36,399 nt of DNA, from NCBI GenBank assembly GCA_038527375.1, contig JBCBFU010000029.1, positions 1-36,399 on the forward strand, in the 5' to 3' direction. Under the pieces are notes generated by a model that did no database searches, had not been told where the DNA came from, and saw nothing but the letters and a program-made list of their open reading frames with translations. Shown here one piece after another: positions 16,783 through 24,789 of the stretch. Every line of letters begins with the position of its first letter. Within the stretch, counting starts at the first letter, position 1. This DNA comes from Shimia_B sp038527375. Its GTDB lineage: Bacteria > Pseudomonadota > Alphaproteobacteria > Rhodobacterales > Rhodobacteraceae. Position numbers and translations under genes: made by a program.

Positions 16783-17447
16783 GCCACCCTCCCGTCGCGC
16801 AGGTCAATCACACGGTCCATGCGGTCCAAAAGCCCGTCATCATGGCTGACGACGATCAAAGTCTGACCGTGTTGCCCGGCGTGGCGCACCAGATCAGCCG
16901 ACAGCATGTCAGCCGCCGCGCGTTGCAGGCTGGCGGTCGGTTCATCCGCCAACAGGATTGGCGCCCCCGCGGCTATGGCGCGGGCCACGGCGACGCGCTG
17001 ACGCTCACCGCCGGAAAACCCGTCGACGTGGCGGGCAGGCTCTGCGATCCCGAGGTCCGTCAAGTGCGCCGCCGCGCGGTCACGCAGCGCCGCGCGGGTC
17101 TGCCGCGGCGCAAAGGCTGCGGTCAGCGCCGCATTGGCACCCGCCGACAACTCTTCGAACAGCAGAAAGTCCTGAAAGATCATGCCGATGTTCTGCGCCC
17201 TGAAGGCTGTGCGCTGGGATGCCGACATCTGGCACAGGTCCTCTGCGCCCCATCGCACATGCCCCGACATCTTGGGTGCCAGCCCGGCCAGAGCGTACAG
17301 CAACGTGGACTTCCCGGCACCAGATGGTCCCCGCACACCCAGCGAGGTTCCGGGCGCAACTTCAAGCGACGGCACCTCCAACAGGATCCGCCCGCCCTTG
17401 CGCGCGGTCACCGTCAAACCTTCGATCTGCAATGCGTGCGCTGCCAT
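16779..17447 (-). CDS. ABC transporter ATP-binding protein, LolD/MacB type
   Basis: A 222-residue ABC ATPase. Walker A GPSGAGKST is at residues 40-48, the signature FSGGERQRV precedes the Walker B run ILLADEPTAS, and the H-loop His lies in VVSHDDGLL. Size and sequence style match the LolD/MacB/FtsE branch that pairs with FtsX-type permeases. It is the first gene of a two-gene operon with the permease, joined by an ATGA overlap. It is transcribed divergently from the small beta-rich protein, with about 195 bp between them available for both promoters. Confidence 0.93.
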   Translation of the reverse strand: MAAHALQIEGLTVTARKGGRILLEVPSLEVAPGTSLGVRGPSGAGKSTLLYALAGLAPKMSGHVRWGAEDLCQMSASQRTAFRAQNIGMIFQDFLLFEELSAGANAALTAAFAPRQTRAALRDRAAAHLTDLGIAEPARHVDGFSGGERQRVAVARAIAAGAPILLADEPTASLQRAAADMLSADLVRHAGQHGQTLIVVSHDDGLLDRMDRVIDLRDGRVA

Positions 17448-17642
17448 ACGGCATGTCTATCAGGTCCGGTGCCCCCCCGACAGACGCAACCGCCTGTGTC
17501 GGCGCAAAAATGTCCGGTGGCTAAACCCGTCAAAAGACCTGCCCTGGGCACGATCTTGGGCTATGCTGTTGGCGCAAGCGCGCGCTGCCGGGGACCGGTT
17601 GGATGGCCCCGAAGGCCGCGCAAGACAAAGGTGATACGGCAG

Positions 17643-18107
17643 ATGACGCAATCCCCGGAACCAAGCATCAAGGGCCTCTCGGGTCCGTGGATGGGGCGCT
17701 ACAATTACGTGTCGCGCGCGGTGCCGCCCGTCGCCTTCAACGCCACGCTCAGCGATGACGCGGGCGCCATCGGGGGCGAAACGCATGAGCCCAATACTTT
17801 TGCAGACGACGCCCCGGATATGCTCATCGCCGGGGTGATCGGCGTCCATGAGGACGGGCATCTGCATTTCACCAAGACCTATTCGGATTTCGACGCTCCG
17901 CGCATCGCCTACGAGGGTAAGAGCAATCCGCAACTCACGCGAATTGAAGGGCGTTGGCACATCCCGTCGGCCCCATGGGTCCACGGCACCTTTGTGATGA
18001 TCCGGGATGCACAGACGGTCACCGCCCGCACGGAACGTCGCCGCAACAGCCGCTCGTCGATTGCGATGCCCTTGGGCGGCACACCCGAAGAGGGTGAGGA
18101 TCGCTAA
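17643..18107 (+). CDS. Hypothetical small beta-rich protein
   Basis: A 154-residue protein I cannot assign to a named family. The pattern LSGPWMGRYNYV, FNATLSDDAGAIGGETHE, HLHFTKTYSDF, IAYEGKS and IEGRWHIP...GTFVMIRD is an alternation of short amphipathic strands with Gly/Asp turns. This suggests a small beta-barrel of lipocalin or avidin-like shape; that is inference from strand pattern only. There is no signal peptide; the C-terminal tail is basic, then acidic. The ATG at 17643 starts just before the conserved-looking part; the frame is open far upstream, but that part lies over the ABC ATPase gene. It converges on phoB with 9 bp between stops. Confidence 0.75.
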   Translation: MTQSPEPSIKGLSGPWMGRYNYVSRAVPPVAFNATLSDDAGAIGGETHEPNTFADDAPDMLIAGVIGVHEDGHLHFTKTYSDFDAPRIAYEGKSNPQLTRIEGRWHIPSAPWVHGTFVMIRDAQTVTARTERRRNSRSSIAMPLGGTPEEGEDR

Positions 18108-18116
18108 CCTACGGGC

Positions 18117-18806
18117 TCAGCCCAGCGCGTAGCCCGCGCCGCGCACGGTGCGTACCGGATCGCTGCCACCATGGGCGCAGAGCGCCTTGCGCAACCGGCC
18201 CACATGCACATCCACGGTCCGGGTATCGACATATATGTCACGTCCCCACACCCGGTCCAGCAATTGCTCCCGGCTCCAGACACGTCCGGGCTTTTCCATG
18301 AAGGTCGACAACAGGCGGAATTCGGTGGGGCCCAGTTTCAGGGCCTGATCCCCGCGCGACACCTTGTAGGTCTCGCTATCGAGAACGATGTCGCCAAACC
18401 GCAACTGCGCGCCCACGGTCGACGGGCGCACACGCCGCAACTGCGATTTCACGCGGGCCATCAGCTCCACGACGGAATAGGGTTTGACGACGTAGTCATC
18501 CGCTCCTGTTTCCAACCCGCGGATCTTGTCGACCTCTTCGGACCGGGCCGACAGCATGATGATCGGGATGGCCTGTGTCTCTGCCTTCATCTTGAGGCGG
18601 CGACAGATTTCGATCCCCGACACCCCCGGCAGCATCCAGTCCAGAACGATCACGTCCGGCGCGTTCTCCGCAATGAGCAGCAGCGCCTCGTCCCCGTCGG
18701 CGGCCTTGGCCACCGCGAACCCCTCAGCCTCGAGGTTGTAGCCCAGAACTTCGCGCTGGGCGGGTTCGTCTTCCACGACAAGGACGTTGGGTTGAACACT
18801 GTTCAT
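18117..18806 (-). CDS. phoB: Phosphate regulon response regulator PhoB
   Basis: A 229-residue OmpR/PhoB-family response regulator. The receiver domain holds the acidic pair in VVEDEP, the phosphoacceptor Asp56 in VLDWMLPG, and the conserved Lys in VVKPYS. The C-terminal winged-helix domain has FRLLSTFMEKPGRVWSREQLL and the VDVHVGRLRKAL recognition region. Phosphorylated PhoB would bind Pho boxes such as the one upstream of pstS. It is the last gene of the pst operon, 4 bp after phoU. No sensor kinase gene phoR is found beside it, so the kinase is presumably encoded elsewhere. Confidence 0.95.
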   Translation of the reverse strand: MNSVQPNVLVVEDEPAQREVLGYNLEAEGFAVAKAADGDEALLLIAENAPDVIVLDWMLPGVSGIEICRRLKMKAETQAIPIIMLSARSEEVDKIRGLETGADDYVVKPYSVVELMARVKSQLRRVRPSTVGAQLRFGDIVLDSETYKVSRGDQALKLGPTEFRLLSTFMEKPGRVWSREQLLDRVWGRDIYVDTRTVDVHVGRLRKALCAHGGSDPVRTVRGAGYALG

Positions 18807-18810
18807 CGCT

Positions 18811-19512
18811 TTAGCTTTCGGTCGCGGTCACGTCGCTCTTGGGGCGATCCTCGTCCGGCAACTCGCCCGTCACGAGGTATATGGTCTGTTCGGCAATCGC
18901 CGTGGCCAGATCGCCCATCCGTTCGATGTTCTTTGCAATGAAATGCAGATGCATGCCCGCGGCGATATTGCGGGGGTCTTCCATCATGTGCGTCAGCAGC
19001 GACCGGAAGAGGTTGTTGTACATCTCGTCGGCATCGACGTCGCGGGCGATCACTTGGGTCGCGCGTTCCACGTCGCGGTGGATGTAGCTGTCGGTGGCGT
19101 CCGACAGCATCTCGCGCACCATCGCCTCCATCCGGTTCAGCGCGCCTTGGGTTTCGCGGATTTGCGGCAGATCGACGAGGGTCGGCGTCCGCTTGGCGAT
19201 GTTCTTGGCGTAATCGCCGCAGCGTTCCAGATTGTTGGAAATCGCGAGGGTGGCGAGAACGACCCGCAGGTCAATCGCCGCGGGAGCGCGCAGCGCGATG
19301 ACTTGCGCCGTCTCGACCTTGATCAGCTCTTCCAGCTCGTCGATGGCGCGGTCGCCTTCGCGCACCTGTTTGGCCAGCGCCACGTCGCGGTCCGACAGTG
19401 CCCGGACCGATTTGCGCACCGCGTCCTCAACGAGGCCCGCCATGCGCACGACATGGGCCTGAATGGCTTCGAGATCGCTGTCGAATGAGCTGACGATATG
19501 GGGGGAGTTCAT
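18811..19512 (-). CDS. phoU: Phosphate transport regulator PhoU
   Basis: A 233-residue all-helical protein with two PhoU repeats. The metal-binding segments of the family are visible in NNLERCGDYAKNIAKR and KNIERMGDLATAIAEQ, each ending its three-helix bundle. PhoU links the state of the Pst transporter to the PhoR kinase and represses the regulon when phosphate is plentiful. It starts 3 bp after the pstB stop and lies just before phoB, the usual alphaproteobacterial position. Confidence 0.95.
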   Translation of the reverse strand: MNSPHIVSSFDSDLEAIQAHVVRMAGLVEDAVRKSVRALSDRDVALAKQVREGDRAIDELEELIKVETAQVIALRAPAAIDLRVVLATLAISNNLERCGDYAKNIAKRTPTLVDLPQIRETQGALNRMEAMVREMLSDATDSYIHRDVERATQVIARDVDADEMYNNLFRSLLTHMMEDPRNIAAGMHLHFIAKNIERMGDLATAIAEQTIYLVTGELPDEDRPKSDVTATES

Positions 19513-19515
19513 GTT

Positions 19516-20316
19516 TTATCCAATCCGACCGGTGATATAGCTTTCGGTCCGGCTATCCTTGGGGTTGGTAAAGATCGCGCCCGTGTCATCGTATTCTACG
19601 AGGTTGCCCAAGTGGAAGAAGGCCGTCTTCTGGCTGACCCGCGCGGCCTGCTGCATCGAGTGCGTGACGATCACGACCGCATAGTTCTGGCGCAGCTCGT
19701 CGATCAATTCCTCGACCTGGCTGGTGGCGATAGGGTCGAGCGCCGAACAGGGTTCGTCCATCAACAAAACCTCAGGCTCGGTCGCGACGGCGCGCGCGAT
19801 GCACAGGCGCTGCTGCTGCCCACCCGACAGACCGGTGCCCGGCGCGTGGAGACGATCCTTGACCTCGTCCCAGATCGCGCCGCGCCGCAGGGAACGTTCG
19901 ACGATCTCGTCCAAGTCCGCCTTGCTGCGCGCCAGCCCGTGGATGCGGGGGCCATAGGCGATATTGTCATAGATCGACTTGGGGAACGGGTTTGGCTTTT
20001 GAAACACCATGCCGACCTTGGCGCGCAACTGCACGGGGTCGACTTCCTTGGCGTTGATATCCTCGCCATCGATGCGGATGTCGCCGGTCACCCGGCAAAT
20101 GTCGATCGTGTCGTTCATCCGGTTAATGCAACGCAGGAACGTCGACTTGCCGCAGCCGGACGGGCCAATGAACGCGGTCACGGTCTTATCATCGATCTGG
20201 ACATTCACGTCCTTGATCGCGTGCGTGTCGCCGTAATGCACGTTCACATCGCGCGCGGAAATCTTTGCGCGGGTAACCTGGGTTGCGGCATCGGCCAAGT
20301 GAAGGTCGTCATACAT
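19516..20316 (-). CDS. pstB: Phosphate ABC transporter ATP-binding protein PstB
   Basis: A 266-residue ABC ATPase that powers high-affinity phosphate import. Walker A GPSGCGKST is at residues 51-59, the signature LSGGQQQRLCIARA and Walker B VLLMDEPCSALD follow, and VTHSMQQAARVS holds the H-loop. The PSGCGKST and DEPCSALDP variants and the CINRMND segment are typical of PstB. I choose ATG 20316, which has an AAAGGA ribosome site; a TTG six bases earlier is less likely. It follows pstA by about 16 bp. Confidence 0.96.
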   Translation of the reverse strand: MYDDLHLADAATQVTRAKISARDVNVHYGDTHAIKDVNVQIDDKTVTAFIGPSGCGKSTFLRCINRMNDTIDICRVTGDIRIDGEDINAKEVDPVQLRAKVGMVFQKPNPFPKSIYDNIAYGPRIHGLARSKADLDEIVERSLRRGAIWDEVKDRLHAPGTGLSGGQQQRLCIARAVATEPEVLLMDEPCSALDPIATSQVEELIDELRQNYAVVIVTHSMQQAARVSQKTAFFHLGNLVEYDDTGAIFTNPKDSRTESYITGRIG

Positions 20317-20332
20317 CGTCAAATGTCCTTTC

Positions 20333-21667
20333 CTACCACCGACGCTCGAAACGGCGGCGCAGAATGATCGCGATGATGTTCATCGTCATGAGGAAGAGAA
20401 GAAGGATAATGATCCCGCCCCACGCCCGTTCGTAATAGGCAGGGTCGGCGCGTTTGGCCCATTCAAAGATCTGGGCGGGCATGGCCGAATTGGGATCGAG
20501 GAAGCCCGAAGCCACGCCTTCGGGGTAGTTCGAGGCAATAAAGCCCACCATCCCGATCAACAGCAGCGGTGCCGTTTCACCCAGCGCCTGCGCCAGCCCG
20601 ATGATCGTGCCCGTCAGGATACCCGGCATCGCCAGCGGCAGCACATGGTGGAACACCGATTGCATCTTGGAAGCGCCCAGCCCCAAGGCCGCATCGCGGA
20701 TCGACGGCGGCACCGCCTTGAGCGAGGCGCGCGTCGAGATGATGATCGTGGGCAACGTCATCAGCGTCAGCACCAGACCACCGACCAGCGGGGCCGATTG
20801 CGGAAGATGCGCGAATTGGATGAACGCGGCCAGACCCAGGATACCAAAGACGATGGACGGCACGGCGGCGAGGTTGGAAATATTGACCTCGATAATGTCC
20901 GTGATCCGGTTTTGCGGCGCGAATTCCTCCAGATAGATCGAGGCCGCGACCCCGATGGGCAGCGCCAGAAACAACACCACCAGCATCATGAAGAACGACC
21001 CGATCATCGATACGCCGATCCCGGCCTGTTCGGGCCGGCTTTCGGACGCGTCGGCACCCAGAATGAACGCCCAGTTGAACGTGCGTTCAACGATGCCCGC
21101 ATCCTCCAGTTGGTCCACCAGATCCAGCGCGACCGGCGACAGGTTCTTGTCCCGCGCAAGGCTCTCGCGTGTAACGCGGCCCTTGACGTATCCATCAACG
21201 CGCGAGGCGGTCAGGAAGGAAAAGGTCACCGTCTCCCCCACGCGGTCGGGATTGGCCAAGACGAACTCGCGCAATTGCCCTGCCGCCCCGGCGGATAGCA
21301 ATTGTTGCAGATCAGCGGCGCCGGTCAGCGGCGTGTCGAACCCGCCCTCGGCGATCTTGGCCTCAAGCTGCGAGGTGATGATTTCGCGGTACTTCGAGGT
21401 CTTGACGAAAGACGCCTCGGCGGCGTCCACGGCCTCCTGCTCCAGCACGATATCCATCGTCAGGAACGTCTGGGTAAAGGCCCGCGTCCCGTTCGAGATG
21501 ATCGTCGTCAGCAGGATCACGAGGAACGCAAGACCCACGGCAATCGCCACGATCCCGTAGATCTTGAACCGCGCCTCGGCCGCGTTGCGCTTGCGGGTGC
21601 GTGTGTCCTGTTCGAGAAGAGAATTCGACGGGCTCGCAGGCACCCCGCCAGAGGTCGCGTCGGTCAT
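20333..21667 (-). CDS. pstA: Phosphate ABC transporter permease PstA
   Basis: A 444-residue permease with an N-terminal cytoplasmic arm, one helix (IYGIVAIAVGLAFLVILLTTI), a soluble region of about 150 residues and then five helices. The EAA-type ATPase-contact loop is RDAALGLGASKMQSVFHHVLPLAMPGI. The protein is about 150 residues longer than enterobacterial PstA because of the inserted region. This resembles the DUF3333-bearing PstA proteins I know from alphaproteobacteria. The ATG overlaps the pstC stop (ATGA). Confidence 0.94.
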   Translation of the reverse strand: MTDATSGGVPASPSNSLLEQDTRTRKRNAAEARFKIYGIVAIAVGLAFLVILLTTIISNGTRAFTQTFLTMDIVLEQEAVDAAEASFVKTSKYREIITSQLEAKIAEGGFDTPLTGAADLQQLLSAGAAGQLREFVLANPDRVGETVTFSFLTASRVDGYVKGRVTRESLARDKNLSPVALDLVDQLEDAGIVERTFNWAFILGADASESRPEQAGIGVSMIGSFFMMLVVLFLALPIGVAASIYLEEFAPQNRITDIIEVNISNLAAVPSIVFGILGLAAFIQFAHLPQSAPLVGGLVLTLMTLPTIIISTRASLKAVPPSIRDAALGLGASKMQSVFHHVLPLAMPGILTGTIIGLAQALGETAPLLLIGMVGFIASNYPEGVASGFLDPNSAMPAQIFEWAKRADPAYYERAWGGIIILLLFLMTMNIIAIILRRRFERRW

Positions 21668-23145
21668 TCGTACTGCTCCCGATACTTGCGGACGATATAA
21701 AGTGCGAGGACGTTGAGCCCCAGCGTCAGAACAAAGAGCGTCATGCCCAGCGCAAACGCGACGAGCGCCTCGGGGCTCGCGAAATCGCTGTCCCCAGTCA
21801 GCTGCGACACGATCTTGGCGGTCACGGTGGTCATGGCTTCAAACGGGTTCAGGCTCAGACGGGCCGCGGCCCCGGCACCCAGCACCACGATCATCGTCTC
21901 GCCGATGGCGCGCGATGCGGCCAGCAGGATCGCACCCACGATCCCGGGCAAGGCGGCGGGCAACACGACCTGCTTGATCGTCTCGGACTGCGTGGCACCC
22001 AGGCCCAGAGAGCCGTCGCGCATCGCCTGCGGCACTGCGTTGATGATGTCGTCCGACAGCGACGACACAAACGGGATCAGCATGATGCCCATGACCAGCC
22101 CCGCGGTCATCACGGCCGTGCCGCCCCCCATCCAGTCCACGCCCAGATAGCCGCCGTCACCAAAGAACGAGACAAGGAACGGACCCACGGTCAGCAGCGC
22201 GAAGAGGCCGTAAACAATGGTGGGAATACCGGCCAGCACCTCCAGAAGCGGCTTGGCAAAGGCGCGCACCGTGGGCGACGCGTATTCAGACAGATAGATC
22301 GCCGACAACAGCCCGATGGGAACCGCGACCAGCAGTGCCACCAGCGAGATATAAAGCGTCCCCCACAGAAGCGGCAGCATGCCGAGGGAGGACCCGCCGC
22401 CGCGGCCCGAGAAGCTCGGCGCCCATTCCAGCAGGAAGAAGAACTCAGTCGCCGGGTACAGGCCAAAGAATTCGATGGTGTTGAAGATCAGCGACAACAC
22501 GATCCCGATGGTCGTCAGGATCGCGATGGAGGCCGCGGCGATCAACAGCCAAAGGATAGCCCGTTCAACCGAATTCCGCGCGCGGAATTCTTTGTTGGTC
22601 GACGAAACCGCAAGGGCGAAACCGCCAAGCCCAAGCGCCAGCACGATCGCCGTGCGCAAGAGGTCGCCCAGGCCGTCGGCGGCGCGATACTGCTGCGCCG
22701 CACGCAAGGTTGCCTGATCCACATCCGATCCCAGCGCCACGCCAACTTCGCCGAGCCGCGCGCGCACATCGTTGAAGTCCGTGCGCAGACCCGACGCCAT
22801 GTCATTGGTCATAACGCCAGCGGCAACCGCATCGTCCAGCCCGTTTGCCAGACGACGCACATCGCTCATAATCAGCGACATGTTGGATCCCTCGTCGATC
22901 ATGGCGGGGTCAATATCCCCGGCAACCGATGCGCTGATCAAAAGGGGTTGTAGGACCAGCCAAACAGCCAGCACCAAAAGCGACGGCACGAGGACGCAAA
23001 GGCCCGCATAGCTTCCATAGTAGCTGGGGAGAGAATGCAGACCCCGCGAGTCACCGCCCGCCGAGGACAAGGCGCGCGATCGGGCGACAAAGTACCCCGC
23101 GATGGCCAAAATGGCGAGAATGGCAACAAGCCAAGATACCGGCAT
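21664..23145 (-). CDS. pstC: Phosphate ABC transporter permease PstC
   Basis: A 493-residue permease, partner of PstA in the membrane channel. Extra N-terminal helices (WLVAILAILAIAGYFVA, LCVLVPSLLVLAVWLVL) and a soluble helical domain (about residues 75-150) precede the core of six helices. The EAA loop is RDGSLGLGATQSETIKQVVLPAALPGI. The long N-terminal part is usual for alphaproteobacterial PstC. The ATG at 23145 has a GGAG ribosome site 7 bp away. It lies 134 bp after pstS, with a strong hairpin in the gap. Confidence 0.94.
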   Translation of the reverse strand: MPVSWLVAILAILAIAGYFVARSRALSSAGGDSRGLHSLPSYYGSYAGLCVLVPSLLVLAVWLVLQPLLISASVAGDIDPAMIDEGSNMSLIMSDVRRLANGLDDAVAAGVMTNDMASGLRTDFNDVRARLGEVGVALGSDVDQATLRAAQQYRAADGLGDLLRTAIVLALGLGGFALAVSSTNKEFRARNSVERAILWLLIAAASIAILTTIGIVLSLIFNTIEFFGLYPATEFFFLLEWAPSFSGRGGGSSLGMLPLLWGTLYISLVALLVAVPIGLLSAIYLSEYASPTVRAFAKPLLEVLAGIPTIVYGLFALLTVGPFLVSFFGDGGYLGVDWMGGGTAVMTAGLVMGIMLIPFVSSLSDDIINAVPQAMRDGSLGLGATQSETIKQVVLPAALPGIVGAILLAASRAIGETMIVVLGAGAAARLSLNPFEAMTTVTAKIVSQLTGDSDFASPEALVAFALGMTLFVLTLGLNVLALYIVRKYREQYE

Positions 23146-23239
23146 GGCCGAGCTCCGCGAATTCGAAAAGGGCGTAAAACAGAAGAAATTGGGTGGTGCG
23201 GTCCAAATACAGTGTGCGGACCTTTACAAAGGGTAGATT

Positions 23240-23266
23240 GGGGCGGCGCAGTGGCTGCGCCGCCCC
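23240..23266 (-). terminator. Strong hairpin between pstS and pstC (attenuator or mRNA stabiliser)
   Basis: A perfect 11-bp GC-rich stem, GGGGCGGCGCA/TGCGCCGCCCC, with a 5-base loop begins 13 bases after the pstS stop. There is no T-run after it on the minus strand. It is therefore more likely a partial terminator or a block to 3' exonucleases that keeps pstS mRNA abundant relative to pstCAB. This is a common arrangement for binding-protein genes. Confidence 0.7.
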
Positions 23267-23279
23267 GATAAGCTTGCGC

Positions 23280-24320
23280 TTACATGGATGCGTCCATGGT
23301 TTGCTCGTCAGCAATCATTTTCTGGGTGTCGGCCAGCTCCGGGTCAGCCACGAGGCCGTAGGCGGCCAGCGGACCGTTACCACCGGCAACTTCGTCAGCC
23401 ATAAAGAACTGAGCGTACTCTTTCAGGCCTGGGATGACGCCAATGTGTGCCTTCTTGATGTAGAAGTACAGCGGGCGCGAGACGGGGTATTCGCCGGTCG
23501 AGATGGTTTCGGTCGACGGCGAAACGCCCGACATCGTTGCCACTTTCAGCTTGTCGGTGTTGTTTTCGTAGAAGGCCAGACCGAACACGCCGATGCCGTT
23601 GGCGTTTGCGTCGATGCGCGCCAGCGTTTCGGTGTAGTCGCCGTCGATGTCGACCGATTTACCGTCGGTGCGGACTTCAAGGCAGGCATCTTCTGCGTCG
23701 TCTTCCGACATGCCGCCTGCGATCATGGCTTCCATTGCGCCTGTCGCTTCACAGCCTGCGGCCACAACTTTTTCCTCGAACACTTCACGGGTGCCGTGCT
23801 TGGTGCCGGGGATGAAGGCCAGGATGTCTTCGGCGGGCAGGTCGGCGTTGAAGTCGGCCCACTGCTGGTGCGGGTTGTCGACCAGTTCACCGTCAACCAT
23901 GACCTTGGGGGCCAGCGCGTTGAAGATGTCCGACGGGGTGAAGGCGGTGTAGGCCGGGCCGTCCAGCTGCGAGGCAAAGACGATACCGTCATAGCCGATG
24001 CGGACTTCGATGATGTCGGTCACGCCAGCTTCGGCACATGCTGCGATCTCGCGGTCGCGGATTTTGCGCGATGCGTTGGCAACGTCGATGGTGTTGGTGC
24101 CAACGCCTTCGCAGAAGCGCTTGAGGCCAGCGGACGAGCCGCCCGATTCAACCACCGGCGTCGGGAAGTCGGTGTTCTCACCGAACGCTTCTGCAACGAT
24201 TGAAGCGTAGGGAAGGACGGTCGACGAACCCGCAACCTGCACGTTGTCACGTGCAAATGCAGCAGTGGCCGAGACAGCCGTCATCGCGACGACCGAGGCG
24301 GTCAGTTTGAAGTAGGACAT
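23280..24320 (-). CDS. pstS: Phosphate-binding periplasmic protein PstS
   Basis: A 346-residue substrate-binding protein. The start at 24320 has the ribosome site GGGAG and gives a classical Sec signal (about 23 residues, cleaved after AAFA). The mature protein begins with VQVAGSSTVLP, the phosphate-binding loop of PstS, followed by ESGGSSAGLKRFC and the GTRE segment, which supply the other phosphate ligands. Four Cys residues could form two disulphides in the periplasm. The frame is open far upstream, but that part covers the promoter and Pho box and is not protein-like. It is first in the operon and directly under the Pho box. Confidence 0.96.
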   Translation of the reverse strand: MSYFKLTASVVAMTAVSATAAFARDNVQVAGSSTVLPYASIVAEAFGENTDFPTPVVESGGSSAGLKRFCEGVGTNTIDVANASRKIRDREIAACAEAGVTDIIEVRIGYDGIVFASQLDGPAYTAFTPSDIFNALAPKVMVDGELVDNPHQQWADFNADLPAEDILAFIPGTKHGTREVFEEKVVAAGCEATGAMEAMIAGGMSEDDAEDACLEVRTDGKSVDIDGDYTETLARIDANANGIGVFGLAFYENNTDKLKVATMSGVSPSTETISTGEYPVSRPLYFYIKKAHIGVIPGLKEYAQFFMADEVAGGNGPLAAYGLVADPELADTQKMIADEQTMDASM

Positions 24321-24399
24321 GATTGCTCCCAGAGTTTTAGCAATAGCAGGGACCACGCAGCGTGGCCTTGCGCGACCGCCTAAAGATGCCGCATGTCGC

Positions 24400-24432
24400 A
24401 AATGTAAGAGTTTTGTAACAGTTTTGTAAAAG
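24400..24432 (-). promoter_or_regulatory. Pho box: three tandem 11-bp PhoB-binding repeats upstream of pstS
   Basis: On the minus strand the sequence reads CTTTTACAAAA, CTGTTACAAAA, CTCTTACATTT: three head-to-tail 11-bp units of a conserved C-T-N-T-T-A-C-A half followed by an A/T-rich tail. This is the organisation of a PhoB binding site (CTGTCAT-like units every 11 bp). It ends 80 bp before the pstS ATG, leaving space for a -10 element near CATCTTTA around 24,380. Confidence 0.85.
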
Positions 24433-24789
24433 CACCCAACTTTTTTGGCCCCGTCCCCGCAAATGCTTGGCTTTACACGGCAAAAAGTTTTGCCCTCCCG
24501 GGCCGCAAAACAACTGCCCTTGGGGCAGGTTGGCGTCAAACGGCGCTGCATCGCCTTGGAATGGGTGCCCCGCCCAACAGATTCGCGCGCAGACAGCCCT
24601 GCGGATGGCCCCGCGCGGCATGATTGCGCCCTCCACGACACAAAATGCAGAGGGTGCCGCCCTGTATGGCCCAGAATGTGGGTGTCATACGCGAATCTAT
24701 CGCCAACCCGCACGTCCTGTGCCTAACTCACATCAGCCCGGAGTTGCGGCGTGTCGCGGCCCCCAAATCTACAGTCGAAAGGCACGTCC
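24433..24789. other. Intergenic region between Pho box and FAD oxidoreductase gene
   Basis: About 357 bp without a convincing gene. It holds a weak hairpin CTGCCC/GGGCAG at 24514-24528 and must contain the promoter of the plus-strand flavoprotein gene, which I could not pinpoint. Short open frames here lack ribosome sites and protein-like composition. No second Pho box pointing toward the flavoprotein was seen. Confidence 0.5.

Noticed and set aside
17460..17984. A 174-codon minus-strand frame opposite the small beta-rich protein
   Set aside because: The plus-strand product has a regular beta-strand and Gly-turn pattern; the minus frame does not.
21601..22953. A 450-codon plus-strand frame opposite pstC
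   Set aside because: Very Gln/Arg/His-rich antisense shadow of a certain permease gene.
24321..24713. Upstream extension of pstS by 131 codons
   Set aside because: It would cover the Pho box and promoter and place the Sec signal in the middle of the protein.
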